64,000 nt of DNA, taken from the NCBI RefSeq assembly GCF_030272615.1, contig NC_081414.1:527105137-527169136 (forward strand), given 5' to 3'. The notes under the pieces are model-generated. The model ran no database searches, was not told where the DNA came from, and saw only the letters and a program-made list of their open reading frames with translations. This stretch comes from Cryptomeria japonica. Its lineage: Eukaryota > Streptophyta > Pinopsida > Cupressales > Cupressaceae. The translations under genes were made by a program, and so were the position numbers. Positions 34,680 through 47,564 of this stretch are shown here, piece after piece (position 1 is the stretch's first letter; each line of letters starts with the position of its first letter).

Positions 34680-37600
34680 TGTAGTACCCCTCCTTGATCA
34701 GCCTCTTTTTGTATGTTTTGATTTACTTCAGTGACTGTTCAGTCGAACATTATTGTCTATTGATTCATATTATATGCGATGTTATTTCATGCTTTATCTG
34801 GATGTACGGTGTATGCTTTTATGTACTATTTCAGTGCTTATGTTTAATGTTATTTTATGGATCATTATCATGGATTGACACTTTTCCCTTATATTGCGAT
34901 GCGTTATTTATATGTTGCGTGTTTGCTAGTGTATTGGGATGCAAGGGGATGATTTTCCTTCACTCACTCCGGTGAGACAAGGAACATCACGATTCTCCTT
35001 CATCGGTGTGCGTGCCGTGTTTGTATATATATATGAATATTTGTCTATATGCACGTATGAATTCTTTTGGTGCAGGACATTGTACGTACTAGTACTGGGT
35101 AGGTACGGGGTATCAACTTCACCTGGTTTCACAAGTTTGAGCGTGCCTTATATATCCGATGGGAGTGGACGAGATAGTTGTTTTACCCTATCTTGACCCG
35201 CAGTTACACTCGTGTGAGTGTTGTCAATCGGTTGTCTTTTCCTATCTGACTGGTATGCGAGTCATAGTGCTTTGGTTTGGTCATTTGTGAGTTGTCATTT
35301 GATCATCCTTTGTCTTGCGTGCTTCCGTTTATTTAAATGGTTATTAAATTAAATGGATGATGCTATCTTGTGTTGGCGTAATTAGTTAATTATTATGCCT
35401 TGTTATTATTGATTTAATTTAATTAATGATTTGCTAGATTAAATGGTTAAATAGCTTATTTCATTGTGTAAATTGCATTAATATATTTTGTGGAAGGAAA
35501 TAAATAATTGCCTGGCCATTTAAATGATGTATGCTTATGTTGAAAGAAAGTATTTTGGAAAATAGAAAATAAAATAAAAAACTTTTCTCTTTACCTTTCC
35601 ATTTTAACTTTTTCATTTTAATTGTTGGAAAAGAATTGTTTTTGGAAAAAGAGAAAATCTGATTGCTTTTTACTTTTTAAAATATTTAAATCTGATTGGA
35701 TGGAATAACTTTGAACCTAGAAAGTTTAGGTTAAAAATTATTTTTCCACATATGCCTGAAAATTCACGGGAAGAGGAGGGATAATTTTGGAGAGAAAATT
35801 GGTAAATCATTCTAGAAGGAGGAGCTAGAATTCGAATTGATTTGTAGGGATTGGGATTATTCCTTCATTTTGGTTGCTAGTTTGCTTCAAGGTTGGATAA
35901 TCTCTTCTTGTTTTCAATTTAAATTTGAAACTTTTAGTTGCTTCCTGTGTGTTGAAAATATGCAAAATTCCTTGTGGTTTCATGTGGAATGATAGAAATG
36001 GAAGAAAGAATGCTCGTGGTTGTTGGTTTTGTGAATCTCAAACCATATGTTTGCTTATAGGAAAGAAATGGTTCATTTCTCTATCTGCTGTGTGTTTTGT
36101 TCTTGAAAATCAATTTCTTGTCTTACCTCTTCTTTTTGGAAAAGAATGAATTAGTTGGGTTTGCTGTGTTCACCCTAGTATCTAACTTGCCAAGAATTGG
36201 TTAGCTATTGCTTCCAGTGGGTTTATTTCATCATTTACCTCACTGGTAAATATCCCTTTGAATTTTGGATTTGGCACTGTGTGTGTGCGCCCGTGAAATA
36301 ACCTGGAAATGAATTGTTTCTTGTGTTAACGATTTTGTGGCTTATTGGTTTTTAAATGCTTAAGGAGTAAGAATTTTTATTAAATTTTGGACTTTACCTT
36401 ACCCCATGGCGGGCTAGTCCCACCACGCGGGTTGGTAGTGTCTGTTGCCCGCAGGTAGCATTACTACCGGTGGGCAGTATTGCTACGCGGTAGCAGCACT
36501 ACCGATCAGTAGGACTGCTACTGAACAATAGCATCTGCTATCGGTCACAACAACACAATCGGTCGGTAGGCGTGCTACCGGTTGTTAGCAGCACTACCGG
36601 TCGACAGCAGTACTACCGACAGGTAGTGCCTGCGGCCTCGACAGCGGCACTGCTGCGGGTTGGTCTCGACCCCCGTGCAACCATGTACCCTTACCGGTAC
36701 AAACCGGTTAGTGCAATAAAGTTAATTTTTAATAAAATGAAATATATTTTAAAGTGGATTTAGTGTTAAATGAAAATGGTGATTTTCCATGTGATTTTTA
36801 TTATGTAGTTTAATAAATTTATCTATAGAAACCAAGGCATGAATTAGGAATTCAATTTGGTTAATTTGGATATATTCTAGAAATGAATTACATGCCTGTT
36901 GGCGATTCATGTTTTTATTCGGTTGAGTATTTGACGTGAATTTTATCCTTGATGGAATATTGATTTGGAAATTGAATAGATGTGAATGGTAAAAGAATGT
37001 TTTATTTAATTTTCAATCAATGATGTTGCAAGTGCTTATGGTGCTGATCTTCTCAAAGATTGTCTGAGTGCGGACTTCGTGAATTAGTTGTCCTTGCAAG
37101 TGTATATTGTGTTATTTTTGGTCTGTGGTTCAGTCGTCCTGTGGTGGTGTATTTGGTACCTTTGAACAAGTGATATATGTTGGCTCCGTTGTCGTAACCA
37201 TGTAGTGTCTTTGCCTTATGGTTAGCCAAGAGTCAGTATGTCCTTGTTTGACCACTTGTTTCTGAAAGTGCTGTTATGGCTGTCTGCTTCACCATAGGGT
37301 CCTCGGGGAGTGACCATGTCTGTTTAGTGTCCTTTGAGAGAGTGGCTTTTGAGCAAGGGTTGCGCCCAAAGTGATAGGCATTACGACCTTGCAAAAGTCA
37401 GAAACTTATTAATTGATTAGGTGGGTAGTTCATAACATTAATAAAGATATTGTACCTCGCACATAGGTGAGTGCTTGTATTGAGGCTCTTAATGTAGTGA
37501 GAAGGCTTGGAATGGTAAACCGACCACCTTGTCTTCACGAAAGGCTGGAAGGGTCCGCATGAGACTTAGTTGGAGCCAGAGGTTTAGGAGAGGTTACCAG

Positions 37601-38463
37601 GACATAGAGCCGAGACCTATGAGGGCCTAACAAGGTAACCATCAAGCTATGCGATGACACTCTCTCTTTAGGTTCACTTGTGTGCGTGATGTCGGTTCAC
37701 TTGTATTTTGTGATATTGAGTCATTTGTGTATTTGAGATGTTGAGTCACTTGGATTATTGTGGAGCCTCTTTGTGTTGTCATGGAGTCGTATTGTTTTGT
37801 CGACCATGTCATGATTTTGCTTGCTTGAGGGTCCTCAGATATCTCCTAGCACGGTGGGGTGATTCCATTTTGGGAATTACATTGTCGGGTGGTGGTGCCA
37901 CTTCCCATTGGATGTTCTTGTTCATACTGTTCATGCGAGGATTGGATTCGTAGGTGCTTTTGTGGTTCGTGGCTCATGCATAATCTCATGTTGGAGATTA
38001 TTATCCTTTGGAGACCTAAGTGGTCATTGTATCATGATCTTTTGTAACCTTGTAATTGGTTAAGTTGTAACTTTATATGTATATTGAGAAGCTATGTATT
38101 GGAAGAGCAATGTAATCCTATGTATGGGACGTTTTTATCAGTTTCCTTTATGATATGTGTAAATACTTATTGAAGTGGAATTATATTGTATCCTTTCAAT
38201 CTTTCAATGGTGTAATCCGTTATTGCTTATGGCTTCTTGTGATCATTGAGTTAATGATGGATTATTGGATTAACCTTAATTGTGGAATTTGTCTTTTGGT
38301 TTTAATTCTTCGTTGGTAACCCTTAAGGAATTCTGGTGTAAGTCTTCTGCTTGTGTTATCGTGCATGTTGTGTAAATGCACTTATGATGTTTATACTTTA
38401 AAAAAAAAAATTGTTTCACCCTTGTTGTGGGTTTTCCTCCGGGGTTCCTGGTGGGGCATTACA
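34680..38463 (+). repeat. G2 3' LTR, complete, 3.8 kb
   Basis: It starts TGTAGTACCCCTCC after the polypurine tract and ends GGGGCATTACA. It aligns with the truncated 5' copy from 34870 to 37068. The part 37069-38463 has no counterpart in this window. Beyond the end, LINE endonuclease-side sequence resumes. No long conserved protein is encoded. Confidence 0.85.
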
Positions 38464-39830
38464 GTAACAATCCCTTTACTGCAGTCTTATTGCCTTAAAG
38501 GTCAATATTAATCTTATATAACCCTTTCTTTCTAACCTCCTTAACCTATCTAGTGTAATTGAGGATAATATTAGCTTTTATATGATGATGATTAGGCAGT
38601 GCCTTAGCTACCACCTGGACACAATTAGCTTCACTATTTTCTTCAAAACATAATGTGTCCTTATTTGCATAGAACCTGTTTAATCTATAATACACTCTTT
38701 TCCCACCACTTTGATTGTTACACCGAGTATACTAAATACTCTTATTTCCTTTCTTTTTCTTTTCAAGAGGCTCATAAAGCTTAAGGATATTCTTCAATCT
38801 GGACCAATTTTTTTTTCATTTCCTTTCCAACACCACCTGGTACCTTCCACACTTATCTTCCTCATATTTTGTCATATTAAAGTCTCCTCCTATAATCCAA
38901 GGGATACTAGGAATGTTTGATGACATCCACTGCCATAGGGTTATCCTTTCCTCGTAGTCAGTTGAAGTGTATATTGAGCACACCCCAAAATGCCCCCCTT
39001 CCTTATTTCTACCCAGATACACCTATTACATGGGGAGACCCCTATTCCCTGCACAAAATTACACCACTGTTGGCTGATAAGCATTGCAATCCTCCCTTTC
39101 CCTCTTTCATGTTTGGAATAAATAACTTTCTCATCTTTCCAGATAAATCTTAAACTATTCTCTAGTTGAAAACTGGTGGATTTTACTTCTTGGAGAAAAA
39201 GGAAATCTAGTCCTCACTTGATTGCACACATTTTTGATAATATATTTATAGCTGGAGACTCAAGTCTCCTAACGTTCCAGCTTAGACAAAGGACTTTGAT
39301 GGCTTATTCAGAGGGGTCGATTTCATTATTTTTGCACAACCTTTCAAAACACTTAGGGATATTACTCCCTTTTCCTTTCTTACCCTTAGTTTTGACACTG
39401 TTAGGTCTGCTAGCTATTTTCCAGTTCCTCCCAGTTTTATTCGTAACCATTTTCTCCCATTCCCCCACCTCCTTCATTTCTACATAAAAAATAGGTGAAA
39501 TATATGAACTAAGAGCCCCAATCACTTCATTGCATCATTGTCAAACATTCTATCTCTAGTCCTGACTAGTGTATTTGAAAGGTCCGTGGGCATAGGATTA
39601 CAAGAATATTGCTCATCTTCCACCATAGCTAGGGCAAGATATTGGTCCTGCACTCTTAGGAGTTGATCCTCTAATGCTATTCCTTTATGATTTGGTGGCT
39701 TTGCAACTCATAAAGAGTCTACTAGAGCTTTTCTAATTCATGTCTCACTTTGTTTAATTCTCTTAGTTTATCAAGCACCAACTCTTGTGCATGTTTTGCA
39801 CAAGGCATATTGTTCTTAGGGTTATCCACA
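38464..39830 (-). pseudogene. LINE ORF2, endonuclease part
   Basis: On the minus strand near 39290-39110: LSWNVRRLESPAINILSKM and DFLFLQEVKSTSFQ, the start of an apurinic-type endonuclease. Then, in another frame at 39022-38816: WIIGGDFNMT, the catalytic GDFN box. Further down comes RLNRFYANKD (the SRLDRF box) and ALPNHHHIKANIIL before the chromovirus cuts in at 38463. Frame shifts and stops are common. The endonuclease would nick the target at a T-rich site, in keeping with the TTTT end of the target duplication. Confidence 0.75.
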
Positions 39831-40646
39831 TTATTTACATTTTCTATTTTTTTTTTCTCTATTAGATTTATTAGATTTCTTTTCATTAGGGGAAGTGCTC
39901 ATGGTAATCTCCATTTTTACCCTTTCTACAGTTGAGAGTATTTTACCAACATTTTCTTTTGTAGATTTACCATGAGTAGGATCCTCTATAGGGGCTGGGG
40001 TCTCCACATTGAATCCAACCTTCTTGTTACTAATGTGTTTTTTACTATCTACAACTTTGGTACAATTTTTCTTATGGTGTCCATAAGTTTTATAGAGAAA
40101 ACAAGAGTTAAGACCACCTAGGGCTTTAATTCCACATTTAATCAATTGATCCCTAATAGTGAATTCGATTATTTTAGGGATTTGTACACTTTCATTAAAT
40201 GAAATAAAAACCCTAGTATTCATATGAGGTAGAGTAATACGAGATTCTTCCACTTGCAAGGTTTTACCTATAGGTTCTAATAATTTAGGTGTAAACCTCC
40301 AACTTTGTCCATGGACATTCTTAATCAAAATCCACTTAGGTGTAGAGAAAAATAAAATTTCATTTTGGAAGACATCCAATGCCCATTGAACAACCTTGAA
40401 TAAGGAGTTTCCTACATTCCAATATTTATTTTCAATAATCATTTTCTACATGTTATGGTTCTTTAAAAAGATTACAAATAAACCTTGTTGTATCATTCTA
40501 CTAAAATAGATATAGGCCCCCAATTTTTTTTCCCAAACCCTATTCAACCAGTTATCAAGAAATCTTGTCCCTGGGAGAGTCTTGAAGTCCAAACAAACAA
40601 AGAACAAAGCAACGCATTTCAATTGGTTTTTTTTTTTTTTTTTCAA
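39831..40646 (-). pseudogene. LINE ORF1, DUF4283-like with zinc knuckle
   Basis: Two open blocks in the same frame (40646-40446 and 40442-39831) are separated by a single TAG. They read FLDNWLNRVWEKKLGAYIYF, IQQGLFVIFLKNHNM and WALDVFQNEILFFSTPKWIL, typical of plant L1 ORF1. A zinc knuckle CFLYKTYGHHKKNC has tyrosine in place of the second cysteine. The C-terminus is lysine- and serine-rich. ORF1 protein coats LINE RNA. The true start is unclear, because the lysine run at the beginning comes from a T-tract at about 40627-40645. Confidence 0.75.
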
Positions 40647-41187
40647 AATGCTTATACCATCTCCTCATTAGGTTTTAACCTCAATATCTTGGGAAGGATA
40701 AAGACCTTACCTCCCTGAGCTGAGGCGTGCCCTACTCCTCCTTCACCTTTGAGGGACCCTACAGGTGAAAATGGCTTCCTCTAGTATTTCTTTGTCTTCT
40801 TCTTCCTGTAACACTTCCTTGAACATTTTTCCACCGTTGTCATTTCCATTTGAACCCACCTGCATGTCCTCTTTCCTATCCACTTGCAGCTTTGAGTCCA
40901 TACAAAGTGGTCAAGCAATGTACACATACGTGCGATATTTCATTGACAACCTAGGGCATATACAAAACCGATCTACAACTTTAAAAAAAGGCAACAAACA
41001 AAAATTCAAAAGACCAAGACCAAACCAAAACGACAATGAGCCATCCACTAAGCAAACAAAAGAGTCTCTAAGACCAAGGCAAGTACAATAGATAGAGCTA
41101 GGAAGGCTAGTTGGATGCATCGAGAGATGAACAACCCTTGTACACGCAAAACCGTTTGCCTCTCAAATTCCATCGAATGTTCAAGTC
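40647..41187 (-). other. LINE 5' untranslated region
   Basis: The region between ORF1 and the right-hand target duplication. It holds no conserved protein. Its presence with a clean target duplication indicates a full-length insertion with its own promoter region, though I recognise no promoter motif. Confidence 0.5.
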
Positions 41188-41423
41188 TAAGTGGATTTTA
41201 TTGTTGTAATTAAGTTGTTGAGATTAATACAAGTTTTGATCTCTTTGATGTTGGAGTTCTTGCAAGAGAAAATCCATATAGAATTAGTTTTTTATGTGTT
41301 GTTGATTTCTCATATTCTTCTCTATGCTACATTTCAGTTTAGTGATTCATCACACGTTTTTTAATTGAATTTAAATACTATTTTGTTAATGTTACTATTG
41401 TACTGTTTTTCTTGTATTCAACA
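41188..41423 (+). repeat. Copia A 5' LTR, right part
   Basis: It resumes at the second copy of TAAGTGGATTTT and ends TTGTATTCAACA, as does the 3' LTR at 48225. Together with 17579-18248 it restores the LTR order seen in the 3' copy. Confidence 0.75.
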
Positions 41424-41425
41424 TT

Positions 41426-41437
41426 TGGTATCGGAGT
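41426..41437 (+). other. Copia A primer-binding site
   Basis: TGGTATCGGAGT, one or two changes from the methionine-tRNA primer site TGGTATCAGAGC, two bases after the LTR end. Confidence 0.8.
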
Positions 41438-44330
41438 TATGATTTAATTAGAGAGGAATGCATTTCTTAAAATGATGTGTGTTTTATTGTGGTTGTAGTG
41501 ACAACATTTGACTTAATGCTTTTGTTGATTTGTGTGGTTGAAATTATCACAAATCCATCTCATTTAGAGTGAAAAATTTAATGGTTTCAGTTACAAACTA
41601 TGACCACTAAAATATAAGATCTTTTGGAGGAAATATATCATTAGAGAGCTATGATAGAAAAAGAGAATCTTGTTAGTGTATTGGAAGAAGACAAGAAGAA
41701 ATTCAGCAAGAAAGCACAAGGAACCATAAGGTTAATTTTTTGATTTCTTTCTTTTGGGATATTTTTGAAGAAGCGACCATATATAGTTTGTGAAGAAGGA
41801 TATGTTAAATGTATTAAACCAAGAGTTTTTCGTAAATAGAATATGTTTGAAGAAATTGTATTCATTAAAAATGAAGGGACGAGATTTACTTAAGATCTAT
41901 CGACGTTAAGTTTGATGAAGATGATATATGTATTTTGTTGCTTTACTCTAATTGTTGCAATTAGTGAGGTACTATTGCAGAGCTTAAGATGCATTTTTTT
42001 TATTGCTACTTAGAGAGAAATGAAGAGGAAATCCATTTAATGAAAGTTTCAAGGGCACACTTCATGTTGGGAGTAGGCTGAATGAAAAGGGTGGCGAGAA
42101 AAAAAGAGGATAAAATGAGATTTAAATATAAGGGAAGGTCTAAAAATTTGAAGAGAAAAATTTTAAATGTTGGAATTATGAGAAACATTAAAATTGAAGG
42201 AATGCATAAACAAGAAAAATAATGATGGGTTCTTTTTAAAAAAAATAAAAAAATCCTTTAATATGATAATGATTCTTTCTTTTTATTTTAGCAATTGCTA
42301 GTAATGACTAGTTAATTATTTTAGGTTTCTCATATCACGACTCTTCACAAGGAATGTTTTTCTCATTAGAGACCATATGATGATGGTGAGGTGTTCCTTG
42401 GTGATAACAATTATTGGCAAATGAATAAAAAAATGATTTTCAATGATGGGAAAATATTATTTTTACAAATGTGTTGTGTATACATGTCTTGCATGAAATT
42501 TTGGATCTTTTAAGATGAATGATGTTGTGCATGCTATTTTTAACAAGATTATTTTTGGAAGTTATTCATAGTGATGTAATATGTTATGTAAATGATTCTT
42601 TTATTGGTTGACCTAATTAATGTTTCATTTATCAATGAGTTATCTAGATTTACATTGATTTAGTTTTTGAAATATAAATATGAAGTTTTTCTAAGGGTTT
42701 TAAAGTTTTTGTTGAGAAGTAATCATATAGGTAGATAAAGGCCTTATGATTAATGCAAGTGAATATTGCTCCAAGAAATTTTATGATTTCTTTGGACATG
42801 CATGTATTGTGCAACAAGAATGATCTCATATATATCATAATAAGACATGGTTGTAGAAAGGATGAACCAAAAATTAATAAATAGAGCTAGAAGCATGTTG
42901 AGTAATGCTTCGTTGGATCAATTTTTTTGGTTGTCTATAAATATTATTTATTATTTAGTAAGCAAATTTCCTTGTTCTACTCTAATTGATAAGACATTAT
43001 ATGAGTTGTTGATAGATAAGAAACTTGATGTTTCACATATTAGAGTTTTTGGTTGGATTTCAAGGCTCAAAATATTTGTTCATTCGATATAATGAAAGAG
43101 TTAACGGTTAAATTAAAAAATCCTATAATTTTTGAAAATGGTGTATTGTGAGGATGTGATTTTTAGGGAGCTTAGAGTTAATTTTAATCTCCGACAAAAA
43201 GAAAATAAAATAAGATACTTCATTTTGAGACTAATAGTGAATGGATGGCAATGCACTAGTTGAAAAACATAATGTTGGATATTAGGATTTTAAATGGTAG
43301 AAGAAAGTTTAGGTTCAAAGAGTTTAGCAGATCAGATGACTCTTACACACTCTTGAGAAGGTCCACAATGCAATAAGAACTAGTTGATAGGTATAGCCCA
43401 CCAAATTATTATTATTCTTTTTTTTTTAATCTTATACTAAGAATAAACTTAGATTTGTGAAGGACATTCTTTTTTGGAAGGAACACAAGTTTTGAATGGA
43501 GGTCATGCAAGATGAGTTAATGGGCTTGGTAAAATATGATGCAACTTAGGTATGTAAGGAGTGATGTCAATAATTGCTTTTATTTCAAATTAATTAATGA
43601 TCAATTGGTAGTCATTGTGTTATATGTTGTTTATATGTTAGTTATTGAAAACAAGGTTATGATTAAGGAGTTCAACACTTGATTTTTTGGTGTCTTTGAT
43701 ATGAAATGTTTGGGGGCTACAAATCATATCTTTGAATATGACTATTAATATAAATCGGGTTAACATAAAACTTTGGCTTATTTAGAGTAAGTATATTGAG
43801 GTTTTTGAAATAATTTTCCATGTAGGAATGTAGGCTAGTGAATACATGTCCTAAATCAGATGATGGTTTTGAAGATATGTATAACATTCCTTATGCTAGT
43901 GTTGTGGTAGCCTAATTTATGGTATTGTTTGTATAAAACCATATACACCCAAATGGGAGTTCTTAGAAAAATTATTTCTAACTTGGTAGAGAGCACTACA
44001 ATTTTGTGAAATAATTTTTAAACATTTGTGAGTGATTTCTAATTATTTTATTTATTGTCATGGTTCTAATAATGTAGGCAATTTTCTTGATATATAGGAT
44101 TTTGTTGATATAGGTTGGGCTAATGATTTTCTAGTAGGAAGTCCATGAATAGTTATGCAATCACTATTCTTAGATACACTATCATTTGGATGAGTAAGAG
44201 ACAACCCACAATTTCTGTTTCCACCATAAACAACATAGTACATGGTTACTGCACATGCTAGTAAAGAAACAATAAATTTTGGCACTTTGGATAATATTGT
44301 AGGTTAGTTTTAGTAAGTTAGTGAGCACAA
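41438..44330 (+). pseudogene. Copia A gag-pol, heavily decayed
   Basis: Recognisable pieces in order on the plus strand: a zinc-knuckle trace near 42150, and a protease-flanking piece HKECFSH...YDDGEVFLGDNN near 42340-42410. The integrase end follows at 42847-43089, reading VVERMNQKLINRARSMLSNA and HIRVFGW. RT pieces are DQLVVIVLYVVYMLVIENK near 43600 and the 'YASVVV' box near 43890. RNase H pieces with HGSNNVG, DIGWANDFLVGSP and TAHASKETINF lie near 44060-44290. Stops and shifts are everywhere, so this is an old copy. The family assignment rests on order plus the integrase piece. Confidence 0.75.
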
Positions 44331-44576
44331 ATAAGTTCTAATATTGTAGGAAGACTATAATCCTTGTCTCCTAGAATTCAATTAGTTTTCTTATGTTCTT
44401 CTAAGTGTCATATTGTTAGGATTAGATATTCTATTAACCTTTCAAATCCTATGTATCTATTCTAACATTTAATCTATCATAAATGGTATATTGTACATGT
44501 TTTCAAGAATCATGCACTATATAAAATGAAATAACTATGTGAGAATGAGACATGTATATTTAATTAATATTTTTTC

Positions 44577-44989
44577 TGTTGGTGCGAATAAGGTCTTGCA
44601 CCTATCTAGTTCATCTAATGGGTCCTATTCCCATGCTTAAGTTTACTTAGGTCCCAAGGAATCTTTCTAGAATCTCTTAGTTATCAATTATATCTTATAG
44701 TATCTTTTGGTATTTAATTTTTGAGTCCTAGGCCATTTAATAAATATCAAGTTAGTTGTCTCATTATATAGGATCAATACACAATTCACAATCTTATCTA
44801 ATCTTATCTATCAACCCTACCTATATAATCAAGGCATCATATATGCATATTGTGATGTAGTATCCAATATCGATGTAATTTATTGTGTCCTTAATCATAC
44901 ATTAGTTTTCTCTTGTTGCTCTCTAGCAAAATGCATAGTTTGGTTTTGTGAGTGATCTTGGAAGATTGAGTCCATTGGTTACTCTAACA
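44577..44989 (+). repeat. Left LTR of the small element
   Basis: 413 bp, sharing with the right copy 'aataaggtcttg', 'atgtagtatcc', 'attgtgtcc' and 'actctaaca' in the same order. Clear sequence divergence between the copies points to an old insertion. Confidence 0.75.
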
Positions 44990-47155
44990 TGGTGTTACAT
45001 CCCTATATCTGCAAGCCCTTTCTCAAATTTGAGAGATAATTGGGCTTGAGCTTTTGTTGGGTGCAGTTTGCTGCAAATTGGACCTCATCATTGGGGTTTT
45101 TTTTTGTGACTTTTTGTTGCAAGTTCATTTTGGAGCATGTTGGCATAAATATAATATCACCATTGGGTTTGGAGTGTCCAAGAAATTCATATTTAGCTTT
45201 TGTTTCACTCAATTTGGCCATTGTATGATACAATTACAAAGTCGACTTTGAAGCTGAAATTTAGAGAACAACTTTTATTAGAGCATTTTTAGCCCAAAAT
45301 AGATGCCACCTTTGCATTCGAAAGGGCCCAAACCCACTATTTTCATATAAAATTTATCCATTTTTTATTAATTTTATTTTTTTGACAAATTTTAATTTTC
45401 TTAGGAGGGTTGTCACTATTGGCTGAATTCAACCCTTTTCTAAAAAGTTTATAAATTTTGACCTAGAAGTGAAATTTTTGCAAACAAGACATTGTTGCAA
45501 AGCTAGTTTCATGTGCTTTTCAATGGTACATGTTTCATTATCAAATCTTCATGTTGGTGAAATTTATTACTAATTGAAGTCATGTCTTCATTTTGGCTTA
45601 TGAGCTCATAGATTTTTGCTTAGACCTCCAATTTTTGTCATTATTGCCTTGTTGGAAAGTTATTGAGGAGTTATTTGAAGTCAAAAATACACTTTTTCCA
45701 AATCCAACCCGAAAACATTTTATTCACCCTTTTTCATATTTGCATTCTAGAGGATTACTTGGACATGTTGACACTTGGTAAGGTGTTGTTTTGAGAAAAT
45801 CATTTTATTTCAACCCTATATCATGTATTGCTATTTGATTTGATCATTTGAAGACTGTATCATTGTAATAGTCATGGAATGCAACTCATCATTTTGTAAT
45901 CATTTTGACTAAGGACAATTACGAGTCTTGAAAAAAAGGCATCTTGACATTACATATGGCTCAATATTTTGCCTCATATTTGTGGAATCATCCCTAAGAC
46001 AAAGACACAATGAAAGAAAACATTTTTGGACACTACAAATGATAATATCATAAGATCAATGCAAGCATCTTCAAATAAACCGATAATTGTATCTCCAAAA
46101 TAAGGTGCCCATGCACAATCTAGACCAAGATTTTGGAGATCTATGGAGATCCACATAATCCTCAATTCTCATATGATATTGTATCAAATTGCTTCATTCC
46201 AATTGATAATGTTGATAATATTACTCTTTGATGATGATATCTTAGAGGAGATTGAATATGATGTAGCATTAGAGCGTCTTGATGATCAAGAGGCCTCTCT
46301 TGTAGCTCCCACTTATCCATTTGATACCACACATCCATCTTTTGTTGCTTCATCATATTCTAAAGATGATTCATTGAGAGCTTCTAGTGATTTATTGCAA
46401 TAGGTAAATTAGATTCTCTTAGATATATCTTTGTGAGATGGTTATTTGACAAGTATTTCAAACCTGTTTTACAGTCTCACATTTGAAATTTGGAGGACCA
46501 ATTTGAATGGCTCTCTCTCATATTTGATGATAGTCATGGTATAAATGTTGTCACATCATCTTTGTCCTTGGATCTAGTTTAACATCAATTAGCACTTAAG
46601 ATTGGTTTGTCACCTTCTATTTTGACTGGGCATGTACTTGATTTGATTGTTACATCATGGTGACACATGAGTGGATTTTAGAGACACAATATTCATACAT
46701 GAATTATTATTCCTATCAATTCCTATTTGGAATGGGAAAAATTCTCTTATATTTATTTAGTCTATCTTCTTCCCAAAGGGAGAAATGTTGTTTTTAGGCA
46801 CTCGATCATGTTTTGTCTTCATGCATTAACTATTTCTGCATGATATTACATATTGTGGGGGGATACATAGTCTTTCTCTCTTTCCTTCCTATGAGAGATA
46901 ATTGATTGTATATTTGTGATGGATATAGTCCCTATGGGGTATCATTGATTCCTCCATATTTCATCACTTGATTGTATTTTTTTCTATTTTGTGAAGTAGT
47001 TTTGTTCCAATAGGTTTTCTCATTTTCTTTATTTGTGAGAGATTGTATTTGTAAATGGGCACCTAACGTGTCCGGGTAGCCAAAAACCATAATCATCTTC
47101 ACATTTTACATCATTTGCATATGTCTACTACTCCCTAAGTTGCACTTAAGGGTGG

Positions 47156-47564
47156 TGTTGGTTGAATAAGGTCTTGTACCTAGCTAGTTCATCTAGTGGG
47201 TCCTATTCACATGCTTAAGATTACTTAGGTCATAAGAAATATATTTAGAAGGTCTTAGTTGTCAATTATATCTATCTTATATTTTGGCATTTAATTCTCA
47301 AGTCATAGGTCATTTAATAATTATCAATTTAGTTGTCTCATTGTATAGGATCAAGACACATGTCATAATCTTGTCTAATACTACTATCAATTTTGCCTAT
47401 ATAAGAAAGGCATCATATGTACATATTGTGATGTAGTATCCGATATCAATGTAATTCATTGTGTCCATAATCAGACATTATTTTGCTCTCACTGCCCTCT
47501 TGAAGAAGGCTATTTTGGTTTTGTAGGCGATATTAAAGGATTGGGTCAATTGGTGACTCTAACA
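47156..47564 (+). repeat. Right LTR of the small element
   Basis: 409 bp, preceded by a purine-rich CTTAAGGGTGG that may be the polypurine tract. It ends ACTCTAACA, after which the copia A 3' LTR continues. Confidence 0.75.

Larger units (their letters stand above)
22118..38463 (+). mobile_element. Composite insertion of two Ty3/gypsy chromovirus elements
   Basis: It occupies the LINE between endonuclease and reverse transcriptase coding parts. The left half is element G1 (LTR, PBS, truncated gag, protease, RT). The right half is element G2 (truncated 5' LTR, gag to integrase, complete 3' LTR). They meet at 27757-27761. The flanks TCTTT (before 22118) and GTAAC (after 38463) do not match, so this is not one simple insertion. 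Either two insertions were joined by a deletion, or a chimeric cDNA was inserted. Both halves are in the same orientation. Confidence 0.7.
18237..41199 (-). mobile_element. Full-length L1-type LINE, minus strand, split by a chromovirus
   Basis: It is flanked by a 12-bp target duplication TAAGTGGATTTT (18237-18248 and 41188-41199). The T-run up to 18254 on the plus strand is the poly(A) tail of the minus-strand LINE. Without the 22118-38463 insert the LINE is about 6.6 kb, normal for a full-length plant L1. The order on the minus strand is 5' UTR, ORF1 (DUF4283-like with zinc knuckle), endonuclease, reverse transcriptase and a zinc-binding tail. It sits within the copia A LTR. All ORFs are damaged. 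Confidence 0.8.
44577..47564 (+). mobile_element. Small LTR retrotransposon without pol (about 3 kb)
   Basis: Two direct repeats of about 410 bp (44577-44989 and 47156-47564) both open TGTTGG and close CTCTAACA. Flanks TTTTC and TATTC match at 4 of 5 bases, a plausible decayed target duplication. The interior of about 2.2 kb shows no RT, integrase or gag motif; the longest frame (46143-46403, with DDDILEEIEYDVALERLDDQ) is acidic and unrecognised. After the left LTR comes TGGTGTTACATC, a poor PBS. It sits on the 3' side of copia A. It looks like a non-autonomous element of intermediate size. Confidence 0.65.

Noticed and set aside
22118-38463. Reading the composite as one intact 16-kb retrotransposon
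   Set aside because: LTR ends differ in sequence, no matching target duplication, and two separate gag-RT sets are present.
44058-44285. Minus-strand frame of 75 codons
   Set aside because: Antisense of the decayed copia A RNase H region, which reads sensibly on the plus strand.
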